From assembly GCF_022606355.1 (NCBI RefSeq), contig NZ_JAHHZQ010000004.1:434001-498000 (forward strand): a stretch of 64,000 nt of DNA, given 5' to 3'. This document shows, piece by piece, positions 51,353 through 60,082 of this stretch; within the stretch, counting starts at the first letter, position 1, and each line of letters opens with the position of its first letter. Under the pieces are notes generated by a model. That model had not been told where the DNA came from and did no database searches. It was given only the letters and a program-made list of their open reading frames with translations. Source of the stretch: Leifsonia shinshuensis. Lineage in GTDB: Bacteria; Actinomycetota; Actinomycetes; Actinomycetales; Microbacteriaceae. The position numbers were made by a program, and so were the translations under genes.

Positions 51353-52228
51353 ATGTCAGATGCTCCCTCCGCGTTCACCGTCCGTTCCCTCCGCGACGAG
51401 ACGGTCGCGGTTCTCGCGCAGGCGGGGGTGCCCGATCCCGAGGTGGATGCCGACCTGCTGATCGGGTTCGCCCTGGGAGTCGGGCGCGGGCGCGTTCAGG
51501 CGCTGGCGGTGATGGCCTCGCCGGTGAAGGAGTCCGACATCGCGCGGGTCCGCGGGCTCGCTTCGCGCCGGGCCACGCGGGAGCCGCTGCAGCACATCAC
51601 CGGGACGGCGCCGTTCCGCTCGCTCGAGTTGGCGGTCGGCCCTGGCGTCTTCGTCCCGCGTCCGGAGACCGAGCAAGTCGTGCAGTTCGCCATCGACGCC
51701 CTCCGGGCCGTGCCGTCGCCGTCGCCGATCGGCGTCGATCTGGGAACGGGCAGCGGCGCGATCGCCCTGGCGATGGCGACGGAGGTGCCGCACGCCCGGG
51801 TCTTCGCCATCGAGAAGTCGCCGGAGGCGATCGCGTGGACGCGCCGCAACGTCGAGTCGTCGGGCGCGACGAACGTGGAGTTGGTGCAGGGTGATCTCGC
51901 CGAAGCGTTCCCGGAGCTCGATGCCACGGTCGACGTCGTCATCTCGAACCCTCCGTACGTGCCAGATGCCGCCATCCCGCGCGACCCCGAGGTGCGGCTG
52001 TTCGACCCGGCCATCGCGCTCTACGGCGGTGAGGACGGCCTCGACGTCGTGCGGGTCATCTCGTCGGTGGCGCGCCGGCTGCTCCGCCCGGGCGGCACCC
52101 TCGTGCTCGAGCACGGGGAACTGCAGGGCGCACAGATCCGAGACCTCCTGACCGCCGACGGCTGGCGCGCCGCGGCCACCCACCGCGACCTCACCACCCG
52201 CGACCGGGCGACCACAGCGCTGCGCTGA
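51353..52228 (+). CDS. prmC: Release factor glutamine methyltransferase
   Basis: A 291-residue N5-glutamine methyltransferase (HemK/PrmC) that modifies the GGQ of release factors. The N-terminal helical domain is followed by ITGTAPFRSLELAVGPGVFV, the SAM motif VDLGTGSGAIALA (128-140) and the catalytic NPPY at 199-202. In mycobacteria sua5 follows prmC. Here a repeat element and a TetR/ABC/type VII-like block follow instead. Confidence 0.94.
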   Translation: MSDAPSAFTVRSLRDETVAVLAQAGVPDPEVDADLLIGFALGVGRGRVQALAVMASPVKESDIARVRGLASRRATREPLQHITGTAPFRSLELAVGPGVFVPRPETEQVVQFAIDALRAVPSPSPIGVDLGTGSGAIALAMATEVPHARVFAIEKSPEAIAWTRRNVESSGATNVELVQGDLAEAFPELDATVDVVISNPPYVPDAAIPRDPEVRLFDPAIALYGGEDGLDVVRVISSVARRLLRPGGTLVLEHGELQGAQIRDLLTADGWRAAATHRDLTTRDRATTALR

Positions 52229-52243
52229 GCGCGCTGCGTCCTG

Positions 52244-52305
52244 CAGCATTTGCGCCGAATGCGGCGATAGGGGGCGCCTGTCGCAACATTTGCGGCAAAT
52301 CGCCC
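52244..52305. repeat. Family B phased palindrome element, copy 3
   Basis: GCATTTGCGCCGAATGC is centred at 52254, GGCGA...TCGCA at 52274, and ATTTGCGGCAAAT at 52294, again at exact 20-bp steps. It fills the gap between the convergent prmC and TetR genes. Confidence 0.8.
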
Positions 52306-52311
52306 ACCGGG

Positions 52312-53262
52312 TCAGCGGCGCTCGCGCTCGCGCTCCTCGCGCTCCTTGTCGCGCGCGATCCGCTCGCGGGCACGGGCGATCGTCTCGCGCTCGCGCTTGC
52401 GGGCCTCCCGTAGGGCCTTCTCGGCCTCGCGCCGCTGATTGGCGGCCTCCCGCACCGCCTTGTCGTGCGGGATCGGTTCCGGGCGCGGTTCGGCGGCGAC
52501 GATCGGCTCGCCGGAGGTGCGCGCCGTGATGTAGCGCTCGATCCCGTCGAGGATGCGCTCGAGGCCGAAGGCGAAGTCGTCCTGCTCGTCCTCCCCGTCG
52601 GTGTACCCTCCCGAGGCCACCAGCGGCGCGAGGTCGGGGAACCGCTCCGGAGTGACGAGTTCCGCGAGTGCGGCGGTGAACGCCTCTCCGCTCTGCGGCG
52701 GCTGCGCGCCCTTCTCCCGCGACTGGCGCACGTCGCGCTCGACCACCCCCGCTGCGCGCGCGTATGACGACAGCAGCAGGGCCGTGCCCATCTTCTCGGC
52801 GTCCGTCAGCGGTAGGTCGCGCATCTCGCGGAGCCCCCAGTCGAGCACCGCGAGATTGTTGGGCATCAGCGGGATGCCCGAGATCGGGAGGTCGGGGAAC
52901 CAGGGGTGCGCCTGGATCACCTCGATGCTGGCCATGGCCCAGCGGCGGAGTCCGCTGCGCCAGTCCGTCCCGCGGTCGTCCTCTGCGGGGATCGGAATGT
53001 CGCACACGGCGTCCTGCATGAGCGCGAGGACGTCGTCCTTGCTCGTCACATACCGGTAGAGCGACATCGTCGTGAAGCCGAGCTCCGTCGCGATGCGGCT
53101 CATGGAGACCGCGCCGAGACCCTCCTGATCGGCGACGGCGACGGCGGTGTCGATGATCCGCTCGATGCTGAGCTCGCGCTTCGGTCCGCGCTGGGGCCGC
53201 TCGGCGACACCCCAGCTGAGCGCGACGGCGCGGGGGAGCACCTCTTCGACTTCGTCCGCCAT
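52312..53262 (-). CDS. TetR-family regulator with charged C-terminal tail
   Basis: A 316-residue TetR-type repressor. The HTH is at about residues 32-78 (IIDTAVAVADQEGLGAVSMS, RIATELGFTTMSLYRYV), followed by the TetR_C-like ligand domain. The last 60 residues (from about 257) are an Arg/Glu/Lys-rich probable coiled coil, unusual for the family. It is divergent from the ABC exporter it likely represses. Two inverted half-sites in the 118-base gap are a good operator candidate. Confidence 0.92.
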   Translation of the reverse strand: MADEVEEVLPRAVALSWGVAERPQRGPKRELSIERIIDTAVAVADQEGLGAVSMSRIATELGFTTMSLYRYVTSKDDVLALMQDAVCDIPIPAEDDRGTDWRSGLRRWAMASIEVIQAHPWFPDLPISGIPLMPNNLAVLDWGLREMRDLPLTDAEKMGTALLLSSYARAAGVVERDVRQSREKGAQPPQSGEAFTAALAELVTPERFPDLAPLVASGGYTDGEDEQDDFAFGLERILDGIERYITARTSGEPIVAAEPRPEPIPHDKAVREAANQRREAEKALREARKRERETIARARERIARDKEREERERERR

Positions 53263-53300
53263 TCCGCACGCCTTTCCGGTTCGGTGTTGACACCCATCCT

Positions 53301-53364
53301 AGAACTGTGTATCACTTAAACGAAAGCGTATGCGCCATAAACAGTTTGCTACCTACACAGAACT
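53301..53364. promoter_or_regulatory. Divergent promoter/operator region of TetR and ABC genes
   Basis: AGAACTGTGTA at 53301-53311 is matched in inverted orientation by TACACAGAACT at 53354-53364 (9 of 11 bases). On each strand the core reads GTTT then six bases then TACACAG. Symmetric half-sites in the TetR/ABC divergent gap suggest repressor binding. Confidence 0.6.
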
Positions 53365-53380
53365 CGAAAGGAACCGGACC

Positions 53381-54295
53381 ATGACAGCACCAGCGATCGC
53401 GGTCGCCGGACTGCGCAAGTCCTTCGGCACGCAGACCGTCCTCGACGGAGTCGACCTGCAGGTCGAGCGGGGGAGCGTGTTCGCGCTCCTCGGCCCGAAC
53501 GGGGCGGGCAAGACCACCGTCATCAACATCCTGAGCACACTGGTCGCGGCCGACGCCGGCACAGCGGTCGTCTGCGGCCACGATGTGGTCGACGACCCGG
53601 ACGGTGTCAAGGAGTCGATCAGCCTCACCGGGCAGTCCGCTGCGGTCGACGAAGTCCTGACGGCCGAAGAGAACCTGCGCATGATGGCACGGCTCTCCGG
53701 CTTCGATCGGGCCGGCGCCGCCCGGCGCGCCACAGACCTGATCGAGCGCTTCGACCTCCGCGGCGCCGCTCGCAAGCGCGTCAGGTCGTACTCCGGCGGC
53801 ATGCGGCGTCGCCTCGACCTGGCGCTCAGTCTCGTCGCGACACCTCCCGTCATCTTCCTCGACGAGCCGACGACCGGCCTCGACACCCGCAGCAGGCAGG
53901 CGCTGTGGACCATCATCCGTGACCTCGCGGCGCGGGGCACCACCATCCTCCTCACGACGCAGTACCTCGAGGAGGCCGACCAGCTCGCCGACCGGATCGC
54001 CGTGCTCGATCACGGCCGGGTGGTCGCAGAAGGCACGGCGGTCGAACTGAAGGCGCGCGTGGGCGGGGAGGTCGTCGAGTTGCGCGACGCGGCCGACGAG
54101 GTCGTCCACGAGCTGCCCACCGACGGCACCGTCGACGGGCTGCGCGCGGCGATCGACCGGCTCGACGCTCTAGGTGTTCCCGGCGCGTCCATCGCCATCC
54201 GCAAGCCGAGCCTCGACGACGCGTTCCTGATCCTCACCGGGAGCCACGCCGATTCCGACACCGATTCCGAGCTCCAGAAGGAGGCCGTCCGATGA
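53381..54295 (+). CDS. ABC exporter ATPase, DrrA type
   Basis: A 304-residue ATP-binding subunit. Walker A GPNGAGKTT is at 38-46, the Q-loop at SLTGQSAAVDEVLTAEENL, the signature motif reads SYSGGMRRRLDLA, and Walker B is VIFLDEPTTGLD. The C-terminal extension (VVELRDAADEVVHEL onward) is typical of DrrA-type drug exporters. ATG 53381 has AAAGGA 9 bases upstream, and an upstream in-frame ATG at 53330 lacks a site. Its stop overlaps the permease ATG. Confidence 0.95.
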   Translation: MTAPAIAVAGLRKSFGTQTVLDGVDLQVERGSVFALLGPNGAGKTTVINILSTLVAADAGTAVVCGHDVVDDPDGVKESISLTGQSAAVDEVLTAEENLRMMARLSGFDRAGAARRATDLIERFDLRGAARKRVRSYSGGMRRRLDLALSLVATPPVIFLDEPTTGLDTRSRQALWTIIRDLAARGTTILLTTQYLEEADQLADRIAVLDHGRVVAEGTAVELKARVGGEVVELRDAADEVVHELPTDGTVDGLRAAIDRLDALGVPGASIAIRKPSLDDAFLILTGSHADSDTDSELQKEAVR

Positions 54296-55086
54296 CCACG
54301 CTCACCGCCATCACCCCGTCCCGCCGCGTGAGCGGCGCCACGTCCGCTGCCGTGTTCATCGGCCGTAGCGTGCGTCACTCGCTGCGCAACGTCGAAGCCC
54401 TCACCATGGCGATCGCACTGCCGGTGATGCTGATGCTCCTGTTCACCTTCGTCTTCGGGGGTGCGATCGACTCCGGTGGCGGCTACGTCGACTACGTCGT
54501 GCCGGGCATCATCCTGCTCTGCGCCGGCTTCGGCGCCTCCAGCACGGCCGTCGACGTCGCTGAGGACATGAGCAACGGGATCGTCGACCGATTCCGAACC
54601 ATGCCACTGCGCGCCGACGGCGTCATCACCGGGCACGTCGTGGCGAGCCTGCTGCGCAATCTCCTTGCGACGGGCGTCGTGATCGGCGTCGCCCTCGCGG
54701 TGGGGTTCCGGCCGACGGCGAACGTGCTCGAGTGGGTGGGAGCGGTGGCGATGGTCGCCCTGTTCATCCTGGCGATCACCTGGCTCTTCGCGGCGATCGG
54801 CATCGCGGCGGCCAATCCGACGGCCGCGAGCGGCTACGGCTTCGCGCTTCTGTTCCTGCCCTACCTGTCGAGCGCGTTCGTCCCCACGGACACCATGCCG
54901 ACATGGCTGCAGTGGATCGCGCAGAACCAGCCGATCACGCCGATCATCGAGACGATCCGCGCGTTCCTGTTCGGCCGCGACCCCGGCAGCGACTTGTGGT
55001 GGGCGCTCGGCTGGTGCGCCGTGATCATCGTGGGCGCGTACGTGTGGGCCGCCTGGCTCTTCCGGCGCAAGGCGGGGCGGCGCTGA
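54292..55086 (+). CDS. ABC-2 type exporter permease
   Basis: A 264-residue membrane protein with six predicted helices of the ABC-2/DrrB type (ALPVMLMLLFTFVFGGAI, DVAEDMSNGIVDRFRTMPLR, FLPYLSSAFVPTDTMPTWLQ). With the coupled ATPase it forms an exporter for drugs or lipids controlled by the TetR protein. The substrate is unknown. A strong hairpin lies after its stop. Confidence 0.94.
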   Translation: MTTLTAITPSRRVSGATSAAVFIGRSVRHSLRNVEALTMAIALPVMLMLLFTFVFGGAIDSGGGYVDYVVPGIILLCAGFGASSTAVDVAEDMSNGIVDRFRTMPLRADGVITGHVVASLLRNLLATGVVIGVALAVGFRPTANVLEWVGAVAMVALFILAITWLFAAIGIAAANPTAASGYGFALLFLPYLSSAFVPTDTMPTWLQWIAQNQPITPIIETIRAFLFGRDPGSDLWWALGWCAVIIVGAYVWAAWLFRRKAGRR

Positions 55087-55144
55087 CGGAGGGCGCTGCG
55101 GCTGCCGGCTCCGTGGCACCTGCCTGCTGATTCCTCCACATCGG

Positions 55145-55184
55145 CCGCTGCCGGCGTCTTCTCCACAGAAGGCGCCGGCGGCGG
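55145..55184 (+). terminator. Terminator between ABC operon and secretion locus
   Basis: Arms CCGCTGCCGGCGTCTTCT and AGAAGGCGCCGGCGGCGG pair over 18 bases (two T-G pairs) around a 4-base loop, followed by TTTCTGTG. It separates the ABC operon from the type VII-like locus. Confidence 0.87.
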
Positions 55185-55240
55185 TTTCTGTGTGCCCTCG
55201 CGACGTTACGTTCGCTTCACGAGACCAGCACGGGGGAGCG

Positions 55241-58200
55241 ATGCAGTACACGATCACGCACAGGGCGGCGAGCGGACCGGAGGATCTGCTGATCACGGCC
55301 GACGTCTCGGTGACCGTCGCGGACCTGGCGGCCCGGTTGGCGGGTGGGCGGGCGCGTGGTGGGAGCGGGGCGGGTGGCCTGGCTCCAGGCGGCGTCACGC
55401 TTCGTGTCGAGCCGCCAGGGGCAGCGCAGGGGATCGTGCTCGATCCGGCGTCGGTGCTGCACGAGTCCAGTCTGCGATCGGGTCACAGAGTCGAAGTCGT
55501 GCCGCTGGGCGTTCGTCGCGCCGGTGACGAACGGGACGACGAGCCGGCAGCGCTGGTCCGGCTGGAGTCGGGGCCGGACGCGGGGCGCGAATTCCGGATC
55601 CCGTCCGGCGTGAACCTGATCGGTCGCGATCCCTCGGCGGCCGTGCACCTCGACGGCGACAAGGAGGTCTCCCGGCGCCACGCCACCGTGACGGTGGCCG
55701 AGACCGTAGAGGTCGCCGATCTCAATTCGGCGAACGGTGTCATCGTCGACGGACTGCTCGTGCGACGTGCGGAGCTCGACGCCGGAACCCGCGTCCGTCT
55801 CGGGGGAACAGAGCTGAGCGTGGTGCGGCTCGCCGGCGCCCGGCGGCCGTCGCAATCCGGAGACGCCTTCATCCGTCCACCGCGGGTGGAGCCTGCAGAC
55901 GTCACGACGATCATCGAGCTTCCCGAGCCACCGGTCCCCGACGAGCCGCCCCGCCTGCCGGTGATCGCGCTCGCCGCGCCCGCATTGCTGGGTGTCACGC
56001 TGTTCACGGTGACCGGGCAGGCGCTGTCGCTGGTGTTCGCTGCGCTGTCGCCGGTCATGCTCGTCGGCTCCTGGATCGACGGCCGGCTGCGAGGGCGCAC
56101 GCGGAGGTCGAAGCGGTCGCGGGCCTTCGACGCAGCGCTCCGCGGTGCGCGAAGCGAGTTGGAGGCGGCCCATGCGCGGGAGGTCCGGGCGAGACTCCTC
56201 GAGGCCCCCTCCATCGCGGCCGTCGACGAGGCGATGCGCCTGCGCTCCCCGCTGCTGTGGAGCCGGCGGCCCGGAACGGACGCCTTTCTGCGCCTCCGGT
56301 TGGGCGTCGGCGACCTCCCGAGCCGCGTGGAGGCCTCGCTGCCGGTTCGCGACGCGGGGGAACCCGCCGATGTGGAGGCGGTGAAAGCGCTCGCGCGGGA
56401 GTTCCGGGATGTGCGCGGTGCGCCGGTGGGAGCACGGCTCGACCGGGTCCGGGCGATCGGTGTGGCCGGCACGGGTCCGCTCGCCGAAGGCGTGGCACGA
56501 GCCCTCGTGGTCCAGGCTGCCGGGCTCCACTCACCGGCAGAACTCGCCATCGCCGCCATCGTCGGCGAGGGGGCGATGCCGGGGTGGACCTGGCTCAAGT
56601 GGCTTCCCCACGTGGGTTCGCGGCACAGCCCGCTGGGCCATGCGCCGGCGCTCGCCTGCGATCCGGAGAACACGGCGACGCTGCTCGCGGCTCTGGAGGC
56701 GATCGTCTCGGCCCGAATGCGCCGTGGGGTGCCGCATGCGGGAGAACCGGTACTCCCCGTGCCCGTTCTCGTGGTGGTCGACGCGGTCGCCCCCGCCCAC
56801 CGGTCGCGTCTGGTGGCCCTGGCGGAGTCGGGCGCCGGAATCGCGCTGATCTGGACGGCAGAGGAGGTCGATTCGCTTCCAGCGGTGTGCGGGAGTTACG
56901 TCGACCTCGGCGAAGCGGGAAGGTCTCCGTGCGTCGGGTTCGTCCAAGAGTCGCGGACCGTTCACCTCAGCGCCGTGGAGACGATCGATGCGATCGCCGC
57001 GGAGACGGCGGCGCGGGCGCTCGCACCCGTCTCGGATTCGGAAGCCGCAGCCGGCGACGAGACGGACCTGCCGCGGAGCGTCGCGCTGTTCGAGCTCTTC
57101 GGCGACAGCGTGGCGTCGGATCCGGCTGCGATCGTGCGCCGCTGGACGCGGACGGGCTCCCTCACAGCGGCATGGGTCCCTGGTCGACCGCGCGACCCGG
57201 GAGGGCTCCGTGCCGTGGTGGGCCAGGGGCGGAGCGGTCCGTTCGCCCTCGACCTGCGCGCGGACGGCCCGCACGCCCTCGTCGGCGGCACGACCGGCTC
57301 CGGCAAGAGCGAGTTCCTCCAGAGCTGGATCATGGCACTGGCCGCGGAGTACGCGCCCGACCGGCTGACCTTCCTGCTGGTGGACTACAAGGGCGGAGCC
57401 GCCTTCGCCGAGTGTGCGGACCTGCCGCACACCGTCGGGCTGGTCACCGACTTGACCCGGCCGCTCGCACGCCGCGCGCTGGTCTCGCTGCGCGCGGAGG
57501 TGGCCCGTCGCGAACGCGTCCTGAGCAGCGCCGGAGCGAAGGATGTGACCGCGATGGAGGCCGCCGGCGACCCGGCGGCGCCGCCCGCCCTCGTGATCGT
57601 GGTCGACGAGTTCGCCGCGCTGACGGCGGATCTCCCCGAGTTCCTGGACGGCGTGCTCGACATCGCACAGCGCGGGCGGTCGCTCGGGCTTCACCTGGTG
57701 CTCGCGACTCAGCGGCCCTCGGGAGTCGTCAAGGACGATCTGAGGGCGAACACGAACCTGCGCATCGCGCTCCGGGTCGCCGACGAAGCCGACAGCGTGG
57801 ACGTGCTCGGCGTGCCGGACGCCGCCCGGTTCGCCACCGGGACACCGGGCCGCGCGATGGCGGCACGTGGCCCTGGGCGACGGGACGTCTTCCAGACGGG
57901 TTACCTCGGCGGCCGCACATCATCCGCGGGGCGTCGCCCGGAGCTGACGGTGCAGCCGTTGCCGTTCGGAGCGCGCGAGCCGTGGCCCGAGCCGCCGGAC
58001 GGGCACGAGAGCGCGGGCGGTCGTCGAGACGGTGGCGCGCAGAACGAGCGCGACCTCGCACGTCTCGTACGGACGATCGCAGCGGCTGCCGATCAAGCTG
58101 GTCTCGCGGTTCCGCGGCGGCCCTGGGTCGAGCCTCTTCCGGCATCGGTCGGGTTGGAGGAAGTGCTGACCCTCCCGGACGGCGTGATCGCGCTCGGGCT

Positions 58201-59692
58201 CCGCGACGAGCCGCGGCACCAGCGGCAGCGTCCCGTCACCGTCGACCTCGACGCCGTGGGACACCTCGCCGTGCTCGGCGGCGGGGGCTCGGGCCTGAGC
58301 ACAGCTCTGCGCACCGTCGCCGCCTCCCTGACGGCCGCGTGCGTCTCGGCCGTTGCTGCGGGCCTTGATCCGCTGGCGCGCATCGAGCTGTACGCGATCG
58401 ACTGCGCAGGAGGCGGACTCGCTCTCCTCGACGGCCTGCCGACCGTCGGATCGGTCGTGGCCGGTGGTGACCATGAGCGTATCGACCGGCTTCTCGGCGA
58501 TCTGCTCGGGCTCATCGAGCGCCGGTCGAGTCTGTTGGCCGACGCCCGGGCGTCCACCGCTGCCGAGTACCGTGCCGCGACCGGGAGGCCGCTCGCCCGC
58601 GTCGTGCTCGTGCTCGACGGTCTCGAGGCTTTCCGAGCCGAGAACGAGTTCCGCGACGCGGGACGCCCGCTCGATCGGTTGGTCGCGATCGCGTCGACAG
58701 GGCGGCAGGTCGGCGTGCACCTCGTCGTCTCCTGCAGCCGGAGCGGGATGATACCCACGGCGCTCGCCGCCAAGCTGGGAGCCGCGATCACGCTCGGCCC
58801 GGCCGATCGCGCGTCCCCGTATGTCGACAGGTCCACGTCGCACGACGGAGGCGACGAGGATGTGGGAACCCCGCCAGGGCGCGGGGTATTCGACGGCGAC
58901 GCGGTCCAGCTCGCGGTTCTCGGGGGCAGCAGGGAGGCGTCCGCGCAGGCCGAGGCGCTCGACGATCTCGCGCGGCGCGCTCGGCAGTCCGGGCTGCCGC
59001 GGACGCCGCCGGTCCGGCGATTGGAGCAGCGGATCCTGCGCAGCGACCTCCCTGCTTCGGCAGATGGACGCCCGGCGATCGGAGTCGGCTACGAGACGCT
59101 CGAACCGGTGGGGCTGCCACCGTGCGGGCTGTTCGTGGTCACCGGCCCGTTCGGCTCCGGGCGGACAACGGCGATCCGCACCATCGTCGAGGCCGTCGTC
59201 GGCACTCATCCTGAGACCGAGGCCCACCTGGTGTCGGTCCGTCGCGGCGGGCTCGCTGGCGCAGCAGCCTGGATCCGCGTCGCCGAGACGCCCGATGCCG
59301 CTTCGGCACTGGTCGCGACTCTGACGGCGCGAATCCAGAGCGCGCCGGAACACGAGCTCCACCGCCTCCTGATCGTGGTCGAAGGGGTCGGGGACTTCGA
59401 AGGAGAGCCGGTCGAAGCGCAGACCGCGCGGCTCATCAAGGTCGCGCGGCGCGCCGGTGTGGCCGTCATCGCCGAATGCGATCCGGTGACTGCACCCACC
59501 GCGTGGCAGCTCTTCGCGGAGCTCAAAGCGGCACGCGCTGGGCTGGTGTTGCGGCCGGACGAGGCCGACGGGATGGCACTGTTCCGCACACCGTTTCCGC
59601 GCGTGCCACGGGAGGAGTTCCCGGTCGGGCGGGGCTATCTGGTGGAGGGAGGGAGGCTGACGCGTCTGCAGATCGCAGTATCGAAACCATGA
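55241..59692 (+). CDS. eccC: EccC/EssC-type FtsK ATPase of type VII secretion
   Basis: A 1483-residue secretion motor. Residues 1-90 look like a ubiquitin/YukD-type fold. An FHA domain follows at about 105-197 with the usual GRD (129), SRRH (144-147) and NSANG (162-166) residues. Two membrane helices lie at about 239-279. Then come three FtsK/SpoIIIE modules. The first has Walker A GGTTGSGKS (K689) and Walker B VIVVDEFAAL. The second has GGGGSGLST with L1019 at the lysine position, and the third has GPFGSGRTT with R1308, so both look unable to hydrolyse ATP normally. The N-terminal FHA layout is that of Firmicutes EssC rather than mycobacterial EccC. ATG 55241 has GGGGGAG upstream. Confidence 0.92.
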   Translation: MQYTITHRAASGPEDLLITADVSVTVADLAARLAGGRARGGSGAGGLAPGGVTLRVEPPGAAQGIVLDPASVLHESSLRSGHRVEVVPLGVRRAGDERDDEPAALVRLESGPDAGREFRIPSGVNLIGRDPSAAVHLDGDKEVSRRHATVTVAETVEVADLNSANGVIVDGLLVRRAELDAGTRVRLGGTELSVVRLAGARRPSQSGDAFIRPPRVEPADVTTIIELPEPPVPDEPPRLPVIALAAPALLGVTLFTVTGQALSLVFAALSPVMLVGSWIDGRLRGRTRRSKRSRAFDAALRGARSELEAAHAREVRARLLEAPSIAAVDEAMRLRSPLLWSRRPGTDAFLRLRLGVGDLPSRVEASLPVRDAGEPADVEAVKALAREFRDVRGAPVGARLDRVRAIGVAGTGPLAEGVARALVVQAAGLHSPAELAIAAIVGEGAMPGWTWLKWLPHVGSRHSPLGHAPALACDPENTATLLAALEAIVSARMRRGVPHAGEPVLPVPVLVVVDAVAPAHRSRLVALAESGAGIALIWTAEEVDSLPAVCGSYVDLGEAGRSPCVGFVQESRTVHLSAVETIDAIAAETAARALAPVSDSEAAAGDETDLPRSVALFELFGDSVASDPAAIVRRWTRTGSLTAAWVPGRPRDPGGLRAVVGQGRSGPFALDLRADGPHALVGGTTGSGKSEFLQSWIMALAAEYAPDRLTFLLVDYKGGAAFAECADLPHTVGLVTDLTRPLARRALVSLRAEVARRERVLSSAGAKDVTAMEAAGDPAAPPALVIVVDEFAALTADLPEFLDGVLDIAQRGRSLGLHLVLATQRPSGVVKDDLRANTNLRIALRVADEADSVDVLGVPDAARFATGTPGRAMAARGPGRRDVFQTGYLGGRTSSAGRRPELTVQPLPFGAREPWPEPPDGHESAGGRRDGGAQNERDLARLVRTIAAAADQAGLAVPRRPWVEPLPASVGLEEVLTLPDGVIALGLRDEPRHQRQRPVTVDLDAVGHLAVLGGGGSGLSTALRTVAASLTAACVSAVAAGLDPLARIELYAIDCAGGGLALLDGLPTVGSVVAGGDHERIDRLLGDLLGLIERRSSLLADARASTAAEYRAATGRPLARVVLVLDGLEAFRAENEFRDAGRPLDRLVAIASTGRQVGVHLVVSCSRSGMIPTALAAKLGAAITLGPADRASPYVDRSTSHDGGDEDVGTPPGRGVFDGDAVQLAVLGGSREASAQAEALDDLARRARQSGLPRTPPVRRLEQRILRSDLPASADGRPAIGVGYETLEPVGLPPCGLFVVTGPFGSGRTTAIRTIVEAVVGTHPETEAHLVSVRRGGLAGAAAWIRVAETPDAASALVATLTARIQSAPEHELHRLLIVVEGVGDFEGEPVEAQTARLIKVARRAGVAVIAECDPVTAPTAWQLFAELKAARAGLVLRPDEADGMALFRTPFPRVPREEFPVGRGYLVEGGRLTRLQIAVSKP

Positions 59693-59774
59693 AATGCAAA
59701 GATTTTATTCATGCATGAAATGACATATGTTGAATCTCTAGCCGATGACGGCAGAGGACCAAGGGGGAAGCACA
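59693..59774 (+). promoter_or_regulatory. AT-rich control region before the WXG100-like gene
   Basis: This 82-base gap is strikingly AT-rich for the genome. CATGAAATG occurs at 59688-59696 and 59714-59722, and a 12-bp palindrome TTCATGCATGAA lies at 59708-59719. It likely holds a separate promoter with an operator, allowing the substrate to be made in larger amounts than the ATPase. Confidence 0.55.
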
Positions 59775-60071
59775 ATGTCCAACATCAACGTCTCGTTCCA
59801 GGAGTTGAACGGCAACGCCGATCGGCTCAATGCCGGGCGGGAGGAGATCGGCGCGACACTCAGCCGGTTGCAGAGTCAGATCGCCGGGCTCGTCTCCGCC
59901 GGTTTCACGACCGACCGATCGTCCGGAGCTTTCGCCGACGCGTACGCGCGGTTCACGACCGGTGCGCAGAACGCTGTGGGCGGATTGGATGATCTCGCCC
60001 AGTTCCTGCGATCGACAGCCCACACGCTGAGCGAGGTCGATGCGCAGCTGGCCGCTCGGCTGGGCCGCTGA
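59775..60071 (+). CDS. WXG100-family (ESAT-6-like) protein
   Basis: A 98-residue all-helical protein of the WXG100 size. Two helices (NVSFQELNGNADRLNAGREE to about residue 39, and SGAFADAYARFTTGAQNAVG onward) flank a turn. The tryptophan of the W-x-G turn is replaced, and the segment reads AGFTTDRSSGAF. It is likely the small secreted partner of the EccC-type ATPase. No Y-x-x-x-D/E export signal is evident at the C-terminus. ATG 59775 has AGGGGGAAG upstream. Confidence 0.83.
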   Translation: MSNINVSFQELNGNADRLNAGREEIGATLSRLQSQIAGLVSAGFTTDRSSGAFADAYARFTTGAQNAVGGLDDLAQFLRSTAHTLSEVDAQLAARLGR

Positions 60072-60082
60072 CGGGGGCGTCG

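Noticed and set aside
55241-59692. Chromosome partition FtsK
   Set aside because: The FHA domain, three FtsK modules and the WXG100-like neighbour fit a secretion ATPase. There is no gamma DNA-binding domain.
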